Of a DNA stretch of 7,662 bases, positions 1-6,252 are shown one piece after another. The translations under genes and the position numbers were made by a program. Position 1 is the first letter of the stretch, and every line of letters starts with the position of its first letter. Origin of the DNA: Betaproteobacteria bacterium (GTDB taxonomy: Bacteria > Pseudomonadota > Gammaproteobacteria > Burkholderiales > Casimicrobiaceae); the NCBI GenBank assembly GCA_013298455.1, contig JAAFHR010000146.1:1-7662 (forward strand), read 5' to 3'. The notes under the pieces are model-generated. The model ran no database searches and was not told where the DNA came from. It worked only from the letters and a program-made list of their open reading frames with translations.

Positions 1-2
1 GT

Positions 3-2531
3 TCGATTGAAAACTTGGATCCGATGGGCGTGCACACCGGTGACTCAATCACCGTCGCCCCCGCGCAAACCTTGACCGACAAGGAATACCAAATCATGCG
101 CAACGCTTCTATTGCGGTGCTGCGTGAAATCGGCGTGGACACGGGCGGCTCCAACGTACAGTTTTCGATCAACCCGAAAGACGGTCGGATGATCGTGATC
201 GAGATGAATCCACGGGTGTCGCGCTCGTCCGCTTTGGCATCGAAAGCGACTGGTTTTCCGATTGCCAAAATCGCGGCGAAACTGGCGGTCGGCTACACAC
301 TCGATGAACTCAAAAACGACATCACAGGTGGCGCAACGCCTGCATCGTTCGAGCCGTCGATTGATTACGTCGTTACCAAAATTCCGCGTTTTGCGTTTGA
401 GAAATTCAAAGAGGCCGATCCGCATTTGACGACGCAGATGAAGAGCGTGGGCGAAGTGATGGCGATGGGGCGCACGTTCCAAGAATCGCTGCAAAAAGCG
501 CTTCGCGGGCTCGAGGTCGGCGTGGATGGTTTCAATTTGAAATCCGTTGATCCCGACAAAATCGGCGAGCAAATTTCGAATCCAACACCGGACCGGCTTT
601 GGTATGTGGCTGATGCGTTTGGCGTGGGCATGTCAGTCGCCGAAGTGTTTGAACTCACGTCCATCGATCCGTGGTTCTTGGTGCAAATCAAAGAAATCGT
701 TGATCTGGAATTGGCGATTGAAAAGCGCACGCTTGATAGTTTGAGCAAAGATGAAATGCGCCACCTGAAGCGCAAAGGTTTTTCGGATCGCCGCTTGGCG
801 CATCTCTTGAAAACGAACCAAGACGTGATCCGCGCGGCGCGCCATGCGCACGGCGTTCGCCCTGTCTACAAACGCGTTGATACCTGTGCGGGCGAATTCG
901 CGACCAACACGGCCTACATGTATTCGACCTACGAAGAGGAATGCGAAGCGCTGCCCACCAACAAGAAAAAGATCATGGTGCTCGGCGGCGGACCGAATCG
1001 AATTGGTCAAGGCATTGAATTTGACTATTGCTGCGTGCATGCTGCGATGGCGATGCGCGAAGACGGCTATGAAACCATCATGGTCAACTGCAATCCAGAA
1101 ACTGTGTCGACCGATTACGACACCTCGGATCGCCTCTATTTCGAGCCAGTCACACTCGAGGACGTGCTGGAAATCGTGCACATCGAAAAGCCCGTTGGCG
1201 TGATCGTGCAATACGGCGGACAGACGCCGTTGAAACTCGCGAAGGATTTGGAGCGTTGCGGCGTGCCGATCATCGGTACCTCACCCGACGCGATTGACGT
1301 GGCCGAGGATCGTGAGCGTTTCCAAAAACTCCTGCAAGAGATTGGCTTGAAACAACCGCCCAATCGCACCGCGCGCGATGAAGCGAGCGCGCTTCGTTTG
1401 GCCGCAGAGATTGGCTATCCACTGGTCGTTCGCCCGAGCTATGTGCTCGGTGGTCGGGCGATGGAAATCGTTCACGCGCCGGAGGATTTGGAGCGCTACA
1501 TGCGCGAAGCGGTGAAGGTGTCGCATGATTCGCCGGTGCTCTTGGATCGCTATTTGAATGACGCGATTGAAGTCGACGTTGATGCGCTCTCAGACGGGAC
1601 CGACGTTGTGATCGGCGGCATCATGGAGCACATCGAGCAGGCGGGCGTTCATTCGGGCGACAGCGCCTGTTCACTGCCGCCCTATTCGCTCTCGAATGCG
1701 CTGCAAAACGAATTGCGTCGTCAAACGGTGTTGATGGCCAAAGCGCTCAAGGTTGTGGGTTTGATGAACGTGCAGTTTGCGGTCAAGGTGGAAGACGGCG
1801 CAGACGTGGTCTACGTGCTCGAAGTCAACCCGCGCGCCTCGCGCACCGTGCCGTTTGTATCGAAAGCGACCGGACGTCCGCTTGCGAAAATCGCCGCGCG
1901 CTGCATGGCCGGGCAATCGCTTAAATCGCAGGGCATCGTGGGCGAGGCGATTCCGCCGTACTTCAGCGTGAAAGAAGCGGTGTTCCCGTTCAATAAATTC
2001 CCCGGCGTTGATACGATTCTCGGCCCCGAGATGAAATCCACGGGTGAGGTGATGGGCGTGGGCTACAGTTTCCCCGAGGCGTTTGAGAAATCGCAGCTGG
2101 CGGCGGGCGTGAAATTGCCGACGGCGGGCAAGGTGTTTTTGTCGGTCAAGCAAGGCGACAAAAAAGGTATTGGCGAGGTGGCTCAGGTGCTGCATCAAGC
2201 GGGCTTCACGCTGATTGCCACGCGCGGCACCGCAGCGGCGATCATCGCGGCGGATGTGCCCTGCGACATCGTGAAAAAAGTGCAAGAAGGCCGCCCGAAC
2301 ATTGTTGACATGATCAAAGACAATCAAATCGCGTTGGCGATCAACACGGTGGAAGAAAAACGCGGCGCGATTGCTGATAGTTCGTACATTCGGCGCGCAG
2401 CTTTGGCGGCTCGGCTGCCAGTTTACACGACGTTAGCGGGCGCTCACGCCGCTGCGATGGGTATTCTGGACGGGCCTGAGCTCACGCCTTACGCATTACA
2501 AACACTTTTGAAAGAAGTTGTAGTACAGTAA
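3..2531 (+). CDS. carB: Carbamoyl-phosphate synthase large subunit (5' end outside window)
   Basis: This is the large subunit of carbamoyl-phosphate synthase. It makes carbamoyl phosphate from bicarbonate, two ATP and ammonia delivered by CarA, for pyrimidine and arginine synthesis in the cytoplasm. The reading frame is open from the window edge, and 842 residues are visible. About 230 N-terminal residues are missing compared with the roughly 1,073-residue E. coli protein, a window-edge effect and not a defect. Visible in order: the end of the first ATP-grasp domain (HTGDS near residue 11, IEMNPRVSRS near 66-75); the oligomerisation domain; the second, carbamate-phosphorylating ATP-grasp half (GGGPNRIGQGIEFDY near 325, CNPETVSTDYDTSDR near 360, LEVNPRASRT near 605); and a C-terminal MGS-like allosteric domain from about residue 700, with SVKQGDKKG, ATRGTA, EGRPN and INT. 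Allosteric ligand positions are largely kept, with small differences from E. coli such as R in place of H in the THGT motif. An intrinsic terminator follows the stop. The call is very secure. Confidence 0.98.
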   Translation, partial: SIENLDPMGVHTGDSITVAPAQTLTDKEYQIMRNASIAVLREIGVDTGGSNVQFSINPKDGRMIVIEMNPRVSRSSALASKATGFPIAKIAAKLAVGYTLDELKNDITGGATPASFEPSIDYVVTKIPRFAFEKFKEADPHLTTQMKSVGEVMAMGRTFQESLQKALRGLEVGVDGFNLKSVDPDKIGEQISNPTPDRLWYVADAFGVGMSVAEVFELTSIDPWFLVQIKEIVDLELAIEKRTLDSLSKDEMRHLKRKGFSDRRLAHLLKTNQDVIRAARHAHGVRPVYKRVDTCAGEFATNTAYMYSTYEEECEALPTNKKKIMVLGGGPNRIGQGIEFDYCCVHAAMAMREDGYETIMVNCNPETVSTDYDTSDRLYFEPVTLEDVLEIVHIEKPVGVIVQYGGQTPLKLAKDLERCGVPIIGTSPDAIDVAEDRERFQKLLQEIGLKQPPNRTARDEASALRLAAEIGYPLVVRPSYVLGGRAMEIVHAPEDLERYMREAVKVSHDSPVLLDRYLNDAIEVDVDALSDGTDVVIGGIMEHIEQAGVHSGDSACSLPPYSLSNALQNELRRQTVLMAKALKVVGLMNVQFAVKVEDGADVVYVLEVNPRASRTVPFVSKATGRPLAKIAARCMAGQSLKSQGIVGEAIPPYFSVKEAVFPFNKFPGVDTILGPEMKSTGEVMGVGYSFPEAFEKSQLAAGVKLPTAGKVFLSVKQGDKKGIGEVAQVLHQAGFTLIATRGTAAAIIAADVPCDIVKKVQEGRPNIVDMIKDNQIALAINTVEEKRGAIADSSYIRRAALAARLPVYTTLAGAHAAAMGILDGPELTPYALQTLLKEVVVQ

Positions 2532-2548
2532 AGCTGTTAACGCATTTC

Positions 2549-2585
2549 AGCCCGCCGCGAGCGAACACCGGCGGGCTTTTCTTTT
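2549..2585 (+). terminator. Intrinsic terminator of carB
   Basis: A perfect 9-bp GC-rich stem (AGCCCGCCG at 2549-2557 with CGGCGGGCT at 2569-2577) encloses an 11-nt loop. It is followed at once by a T-rich tract, TTTTCTTTT, at 2577-2585. It begins 17 bp after the carB stop, which is the textbook arrangement for a Rho-independent terminator. It implies that greA is at least partly transcribed from its own promoter. Confidence 0.9.
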
Positions 2586-2602
2586 GTCCGCCCGGGCGGA
2601 CA
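2585..2602. repeat. 18-bp perfect palindrome between carB and greA
   Basis: TGTCCGCCCGGGCGGACA reads the same on both strands over all 18 bases. It starts at the last T of the carB terminator tract and lies 67 bp upstream of the greA ATG. It could be a dimeric-repressor operator in the greA promoter region, a second hairpin strengthening termination, or a copy of a dispersed short repeat. The sequence itself does not decide between these. Confidence 0.6.
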
Positions 2603-2669
2603 TCATCGTTTTCTAACCGGAATAAAGTCTGCGTCGCCAAGTTGAGTCGTGGCGCGCATCGAAGAATGT

Positions 2670-3146
2670 ATGAACAAGTTTCCCATCACCAAGTACGGCG
2701 CTGAACTCTTAAAAGCTGAGGTTCACAAGCTCAAAACGCAAGATCGCATCGCCATTTCGCAAGCGATTGCCGAGGCGCGCGCCCAAGGTGACATCAGCGA
2801 AAACGCCGAGTACGAAGCGGCCAAAGAAAAGCAATCGTTCATCGAAGGCCGCATCGCCGACATCGAAGGCAAGCTTGGCAACGCACAGGTGATCGATCCG
2901 TCTACGCTCGATGCCGACGGCCGCGTGGTGTTTGGCGCAACGGTTGAAATCGAAGATTTGGACAACGAGAAAAAAGCGACCTACCAAATCGTTGGCGACG
3001 ATGAAGCCGACTTCAAAATCGGCAAGATCTCGATTGGCTCGCCGCTCGCCCGCGCCTTGATTGGCAAAAGCGCAGGCGATGTCGTTGAGGTGCAAGCGCC
3101 CAACGGCAATCGGGACGTTGAGATCATTGGCGTTCGCTATATCTAG
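2670..3146 (+). CDS. greA: Transcription elongation factor GreA
   Basis: GreA enters the secondary channel of RNA polymerase and stimulates cleavage of backtracked RNA, rescuing stalled complexes. From the ATG at 2670 the protein is 158 residues, the same length as E. coli GreA. The N-terminal antiparallel coiled coil (about residues 1-75) carries the acidic tip motif GDISENAEY, with D41 and E44 in the positions needed for cleavage. The C-terminal globular domain includes RVVFGATV, YQIVGDDEADF and SPLARALIGK, all family hallmarks. An in-frame GTG at 2649 would add seven residues, but the ATG has a purine-rich GAAGAA just upstream and gives the family length. The stop TAG (3144-3146) sits inside the CTAG at the left edge of the palindromic element that follows, so the element abuts the gene without altering the protein. 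A terminator upstream separates it from carB, although carB-greA adjacency is common in related bacteria. Confidence 0.97.
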   Translation: MNKFPITKYGAELLKAEVHKLKTQDRIAISQAIAEARAQGDISENAEYEAAKEKQSFIEGRIADIEGKLGNAQVIDPSTLDADGRVVFGATVEIEDLDNEKKATYQIVGDDEADFKIGKISIGSPLARALIGKSAGDVVEVQAPNGNRDVEIIGVRYI

Positions 3147-3305
3147 TGTAGTGTTGCGCTTTTATTGCTACTTAAAAACGCGTCTTTTCCGTCGACTCGT
3201 CGTTGCAAATGCTCGCAATACTTCAGTATTGCTGCGCTTTGCGCCTAGATTCGACGAAAAATCCATCGTTTTATAAGTAGCAAACAAGATGCAACACTAC
3301 ACTAG
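3143..3305. mobile_element. MITE-like palindromic element abutting greA
   Basis: Both ends carry a perfect 15-bp inverted repeat (CTAGTGTAGTGTTGC at 3143-3157, its complement at 3291-3305). The inversion continues inward with gaps: TTGCTACTTA (3165-3174) pairs with 3274-3283, GTCGA (3191-3195) with 3251-3255, GCAAA (3205-3209) with 3238-3242, and GCAATACT (3215-3222) with 3225-3232, closing on a tiny loop at the exact centre. The whole unit can fold into one long hairpin on either strand. The edges read C-TA-[157 bp]-TA-G, which matches a TA target duplication at CTAG, as is known for IS630/Tc1-mariner-type elements and their MITEs. No transposase is encoded; a short open frame on the + strand is a continuation of a greA shadow frame. 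The element may also act as a transcript-stabilising or terminating hairpin for greA. The element family is not recognised. Confidence 0.72.
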
Positions 3306-3338
3306 CGTTCGCCACGACGTACCACCCGGCGCGTCCTG

Positions 3339-3731
3339 TTACTTCTGACAGGTAAAGGAGCTGGTGCTCGCCACGGCGCAGGATTTGAATTCGGGCTGGA
3401 TCGCACGCCCGATGTTCCACTTACTGCCTGCGCCTTCGTAAAAACACATCATCTGCTGATCGGGGAGTGGCCGGTCGCTCAGCTTGGTGCCCACCACATT
3501 CATCGTCACACCGCCCCAATTCCAAGGCTCCGGCGCATTGGTGGCTGCGGCAATGATGCTCGGCGGGCAGCTCACCACCGTCAGGCGCAACGCCTTGGGC
3601 GGCGCGCCTGGGTCAATCACGGTGCCGCGTGAAATGGTCGCGCTCGAAGGTACGACCGAGGTGGCCAAGACGAGCGCGCTCATGGCAAGGCCAACTACGG
3701 CGGAAACGGTGCGAAAAAGGGTTGGGTGCAT
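3339..3731 (-). CDS. Small secreted protein of unknown function, four cysteines
   Basis: The frame encodes 130 residues from the ATG at 3731. That start is preferred over an upstream one at 3806 because AGGA lies nine bases before it and the protein then begins with a plausible Sec signal peptide: a short basic start, a hydrophobic core around residues 10-27 (AVVGLAMSALVLATSVV) and a likely cleavage after PSSA near residue 31. The mature part has exactly four cysteines (C55 in SCPPS, C96 in MMCFYEG, C118 in KSCAV and C128 in FTCQK), which suggests two disulfides in the periplasm or outside the cell. A tryptophan-rich patch PWNWGG lies at 69-74. I do not recognise the family; a CPxxI...CxY pattern recalls the STY0301-type small secreted proteins, but this is weak. 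It is separated from the upstream solute-binding gene by 263 bp and probably has its own promoter. Confidence 0.7.
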   Translation of the reverse strand: MHPTLFRTVSAVVGLAMSALVLATSVVPSSATISRGTVIDPGAPPKALRLTVVSCPPSIIAAATNAPEPWNWGGVTMNVVGTKLSDRPLPDQQMMCFYEGAGSKWNIGRAIQPEFKSCAVASTSSFTCQK

Positions 3732-3937
3732 CGGATAAATTCCTGTCTGTGAGGGTGCGCTTTTGAGTCGCGTCGAAAGCGCGAACACAATCAAAGACGC
3801 AGTCACCGATCAGAACATGCCAACGCGCCGCCGAGCTTTACAGATTAATGGCTATTTCCTGAAAAGCTTTACTAATGTTGGGCTTAAGCTGCCTTTAACG
3901 CGAATTCAGTAATACACAAAAATTGATTACCGTCCAC

Positions 3938-3973
3938 GTGTCGCTTGGGTTTCGCACGAAAAGCCAACGACAC
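3938..3973 (-). terminator. Imperfect hairpin downstream of the solute-binding gene
   Basis: On the minus strand GTGTCGTTGG can pair with CCAAGCGACAC, giving about ten base pairs with one G-U wobble and one bulged A, around a loop of about 15 bases. It starts 22 bp after the stop of the solute-binding protein gene. No U-tract follows directly; a TTTTT occurs only about 20 bases further on. It may help end that transcript, but it is not a convincing intrinsic terminator. Confidence 0.25.
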
Positions 3974-3994
3974 CACCACCTGAACGCGTAGCGA

Positions 3995-4834
3995 CTACTT
4001 GGTCCGCAACCACCCTGCCAGTGCACGTAAGCGAGCCTCACCGCCCTCGGTGAAGCTCGCAACGCCCAAGGCCTTGAGCGCAGGATCGGCTTCGTCGAGA
4101 TTGGAGAGCACTTTGGCCACGGCAGCGCGATCCGCCCCGGGCAAACCGGGCGAGCTGACCACCGGAAGTGTGGGGAGCGGACGCCCCGAGTAAATCACCT
4201 TGAGACCCTTTTTCTCCAACGCATCAGCTGCGCGCGAATTCGATGGCAAACAGCCCACTGGGTGCACGTTGTTCTCCACCGCCCACACCACAGCTGCGTA
4301 TTCACGGCTGGCGTAAGTGCCAAACTGCGTGCCCACAAAATCGCGCATCTCCGCGCCGCAAGCCAATCCGAACATCAGCTCGGCGCGCGGCATGGCGATG
4401 GTTTTGCCTTTGAGCGCCGTTAAATTTTCAACGGGTGCGGATTTGCCCACAAAAATCGCGCTGGCTTCAGGGCGAGCGGTGGCGATGAAGTTGTAGCCGA
4501 AGCCAGTCAATGCCTTCGCGGCAACGTCGCTGGCGTGCGTCATCATCACATCGGCCTGATTGCGCTCCACGATGTCGATCGCTCGAGATCGATCGCGGGT
4601 GTAGGCGATCTCAACGGGGCGGCCAATCGCCGCTTCGAGGGCGCGTTTGAGCGGGTTGTATCGAGACAGCGGCGGCTGGGCATCGCCCTCAGCGCCGGTA
4701 TCTTCATGAATCACCAAGCGAAGCGGCGCAGCGCCCACGTTCGCTACGACGCAGAGCGTCGCGACACTGACGAGCGCCGTCACAGCGCCTTTGCGAATTC
4801 CTCGCGCCACACCGCACCATTGCATTGATCTCAT
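3995..4834 (-). CDS. Periplasmic solute-binding protein, PhnD-like (phosphate/phosphonate type)
   Basis: This is a predicted periplasmic substrate-binding protein of the PhnD/transferrin-like fold. From the ATG at 4834 it has 279 residues. A GAGAGGGGG tract lies a few bases upstream, and the protein starts with a signal peptide: basic residues at 11-15 (RGIRK), a hydrophobic core at 17-33 and cleavage near residue 36 (NVGAA). Family-like features of the mature part are YNPLKRALEAAIGRPVEI (59-76), an AIDIVERNQADVMM stretch (85-98), LTALKGKTIAMPR (138-150) and LPVVSSPGLP near 223-232. Cysteines C159 and C195 could form a disulfide. The ligand cannot be predicted. No permease or ATPase gene is adjacent, so it is an orphan component, perhaps feeding a transporter elsewhere or sensing. 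It lies 97 bp downstream of dapB on the same strand, so read-through is possible. A start at 4963 would overlap dapB and place a non-signal leader in front of the signal peptide. Confidence 0.82.
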   Translation of the reverse strand: MRSMQWCGVARGIRKGAVTALVSVATLCVVANVGAAPLRLVIHEDTGAEGDAQPPLSRYNPLKRALEAAIGRPVEIAYTRDRSRAIDIVERNQADVMMTHASDVAAKALTGFGYNFIATARPEASAIFVGKSAPVENLTALKGKTIAMPRAELMFGLACGAEMRDFVGTQFGTYASREYAAVVWAVENNVHPVGCLPSNSRAADALEKKGLKVIYSGRPLPTLPVVSSPGLPGADRAAVAKVLSNLDEADPALKALGVASFTEGGEARLRALAGWLRTK

Positions 4835-4901
4835 GCTGCCCCCTCTCGGTTGATTTTTCGGCAACCGCCGCGCTGTCTGTTGGTGATGACCGGTTGATCG
4901 A

Positions 4902-4920
4902 GTGAAAACCCCGTTTTCAC
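4902..4920. other. Short perfect hairpin between dapB and the solute-binding gene
   Basis: GTGAAAAC at 4902-4909 is the exact complement of GTTTTCAC at 4913-4920, with a three-base loop. It lies 12 bp beyond the dapB stop on the minus strand. No T-run follows on that strand, so it is not a standard terminator; a processing or attenuation site or a protein-binding palindrome are alternatives. Confidence 0.45.
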
Positions 4921-4931
4921 CGCTAGGGCGA

Positions 4932-5732
4932 TTAACGCAATCCCAACACGTCAAACATATCAAACAGCCCTGACGATTTTCCGTTCAGGAACTTCGCAGC
5001 ACGAATCGCGCCAACGGCGTAAGTCGCGCGGCTCGCCGATTTGTGCGAAATCTCAATGCGCTCGCCAATGCCCGCAAACACGACAGTGTGATCGCCCACC
5101 ACGTCGCCGCCGCGAAGTGTGGCGAAACCGATCTTTCCTGATTCACGCTCGCCCGTGTGACCCACGCGCTCATAAATGGCGCGATCGGCGAGCTTTGTGC
5201 CCTGCGCTGCTGCAATCACCTCGCCAAGCTTTAACGCTGTGCCGGACGGTGCATCTACTTTCATGCGGTGATGCATTTCAAGGATTTCGATGTCGTAGCC
5301 CTCGTTCAAAGACTTGGCCGCCAGCTCCAAAAGCTTGAATACGGTATTCACACCGACTGAATAATTCGGCGAAAACACGATGGGAATGTGCTTCGCGGCC
5401 TCAGTAATGCGCGCTTTGCCCGCGTCGTCAAAACCGGTCGTGCCAATGACCATTGCGGCCTTGTTTTTCACGCAGGCATCCAAATACCCGAGCGTGGCTT
5501 CGGGGCGCGTGAAATCGATCAACACGCTGCCAGCGGGGATGCCCGCCGCATCAGCGCTGATCAACACATCAAGGTTTCCGCCAAAGGCTCTGGCCGAAAC
5601 GCCCAGCGCAGGGCTCGCGGGTGCGTCGAGCGCCGCAACCAAGCGCGTTTGGGCGTCGGCCGCGCAGGTTTCGAGGAGCATCCGCCCCATGCGGCCAGAT
5701 GCCCCAGCGATCACCAAATCAGTGCAATTCAT
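4932..5732 (-). CDS. dapB: 4-hydroxy-tetrahydrodipicolinate reductase
   Basis: DapB reduces the product of DapA to tetrahydrodipicolinate with NAD(P)H, a step of the diaminopimelate/lysine pathway that supplies peptidoglycan, in the cytoplasm. From the ATG at 5732 it has 266 residues, slightly shorter than E. coli (273), mainly in the loop after the first Rossmann strands. The nucleotide-binding motif GASGRMG is at residues 10-16, and IDFTRPE and VIGTTGF follow. The substrate and catalytic signature EMHHRMKVDAPSGTAL has H154, H155 and K158 where the E. coli enzyme has H159 and K163. GHTGER and GLFDMFDVLGL close the C-terminal part. A GTG two codons upstream (5738) is possible, but the ATG is preferred; neither has a strong Shine-Dalgarno sequence. 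The gene starts 29 bp after bamE on the same strand, so the two are probably co-transcribed. Confidence 0.97.
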   Translation of the reverse strand: MNCTDLVIAGASGRMGRMLLETCAADAQTRLVAALDAPASPALGVSARAFGGNLDVLISADAAGIPAGSVLIDFTRPEATLGYLDACVKNKAAMVIGTTGFDDAGKARITEAAKHIPIVFSPNYSVGVNTVFKLLELAAKSLNEGYDIEILEMHHRMKVDAPSGTALKLGEVIAAAQGTKLADRAIYERVGHTGERESGKIGFATLRGGDVVGDHTVVFAGIGERIEISHKSASRATYAVGAIRAAKFLNGKSSGLFDMFDVLGLR

Positions 5733-5761
5733 GACCACAGAAAATCAGCGCGAGCGAAGCG

Positions 5762-6178
5762 CTACTTCCACCAACCTGTGAGCGATTCCCACCAGCTCTT
5801 GCCGGGCGCTTTGCCGTCTTTGTCGATCAAGGCGTAGGCTGGATCGCGATCAACCACCGATTCCTTGGGCAGGTTTTTCACTTCCCAGCTTTTGAGCGCA
5901 TCGCCGTCAAACTGCACCGTCATTTGATGCGAGGTGATTTTCGAGCCGCGACGTTCGAGCGAGAAGTTGTAATCCCAACGGTCTTTGTGAAACACGCTCT
6001 CGGTGGCCGGAGTGCCAAGGATAAATTTCACCTGCTGACGCGTTTGCCCGGCTTTGAGCTTATCGACCATGTCTTGAGTGACGTAGTTGCCTTGGTTGAC
6101 CTCCATTTTGTAGACCACGCCGCAGCCTGAAAGCAACAGCGAAAAAACGGCAGTAACGGCGAGAAGTGCGACGCGCAT
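5762..6178 (-). CDS. bamE: Outer-membrane assembly lipoprotein BamE (SmpA/OmlA)
   Basis: BamE is a lipoprotein subunit of the BAM complex that folds beta-barrel proteins into the outer membrane. The 138-residue protein has a lipoprotein signal peptide ending in the lipobox LSGC, with the lipidated cysteine at C19. The BamE core follows: VNQGNYVT (28-34), a VDKLKAGQTRQQVKFILGTP stretch (38-57) and then WDYNF. These match the E. coli NQGNYLT and GMTQQQV...LGTP signatures. It is longer than E. coli BamE (113) and ends in a proline/lysine/tryptophan-rich tail (KSWWESLTGWWK), as I recall for other betaproteobacterial OmlA proteins. The ATG is the only possible start before an in-frame stop, yet no Shine-Dalgarno sequence precedes it. 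It is divergent from fur, as in many proteobacteria where omlA and fur are neighbours, and is followed by dapB in a likely operon. Confidence 0.95.
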   Translation of the reverse strand: MRVALLAVTAVFSLLLSGCGVVYKMEVNQGNYVTQDMVDKLKAGQTRQQVKFILGTPATESVFHKDRWDYNFSLERRGSKITSHQMTVQFDGDALKSWEVKNLPKESVVDRDPAYALIDKDGKAPGKSWWESLTGWWK

Positions 6179-6252
6179 GGAGTGTAGGCTGCGTAAGAAT
6201 TAAGCCGCTATGATAGCCAAGCTCACGCAGACGCCGACAGAGGATCAAATTC
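6179..6252. promoter_or_regulatory. Divergent bamE-fur promoter region
   Basis: These 74 bp must hold the start signals of both genes. The best element is TATGAT at 6209-6214, a good -10 for fur, set within the near-palindrome GCTATGATAGC (6207-6217). Its complement reads TATCAT, so the same site could act as a -10 for bamE. No good -35 (TTGACA-like) is seen at 16-18 bp on either strand. AGAGGA at 6239-6244, eight bases before the fur ATG, is a clear ribosome binding site. A full Fur-box (GATAATGATAATCATTATC-like) is not recognisable. Confidence 0.5.

Noticed and set aside
1671..2327. Long minus-strand open frame of 218 residues inside carB
   Set aside because: It lies wholly antisense to a strongly conserved carB region and its translation is rich in His/Arg with no domain pattern, as expected for a shadow frame in GC-rich DNA. 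Similar antisense frames at 45-572, 633-1211 and 1281-1526 were rejected for the same reason.
1..2531. carB as a 5'-truncated pseudogene
   Set aside because: The frame is open to the first complete codon and matches the interior of CarB from the window edge, so the missing part is simply outside the window. No frameshift or internal stop is seen.
2649..3146. GTG at 2649 as the greA start
   Set aside because: The ATG at 2670 gives exactly 158 residues, puts the acidic-tip residues at D41 and E44, and has a purine-rich site just upstream.
3061..3276. Plus-strand open frame of 71 residues running from greA into the palindromic element
   Set aside because: It begins in another frame of greA and ends within the inverted repeat; it has no start signal and its end is composed of repeat sequence.
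4835..4963. N-terminal extension of the solute-binding protein to an ATG at 4963
   Set aside because: It would overlap the end of dapB and put 43 residues before a clear signal peptide; the ATG at 4834 has a strong GAGAGGGGG site.
6179..6252. Fur box for autoregulation upstream of fur
   Set aside because: Only a short TATGATAG match is present; it does not extend to a convincing 19-bp inverted repeat.
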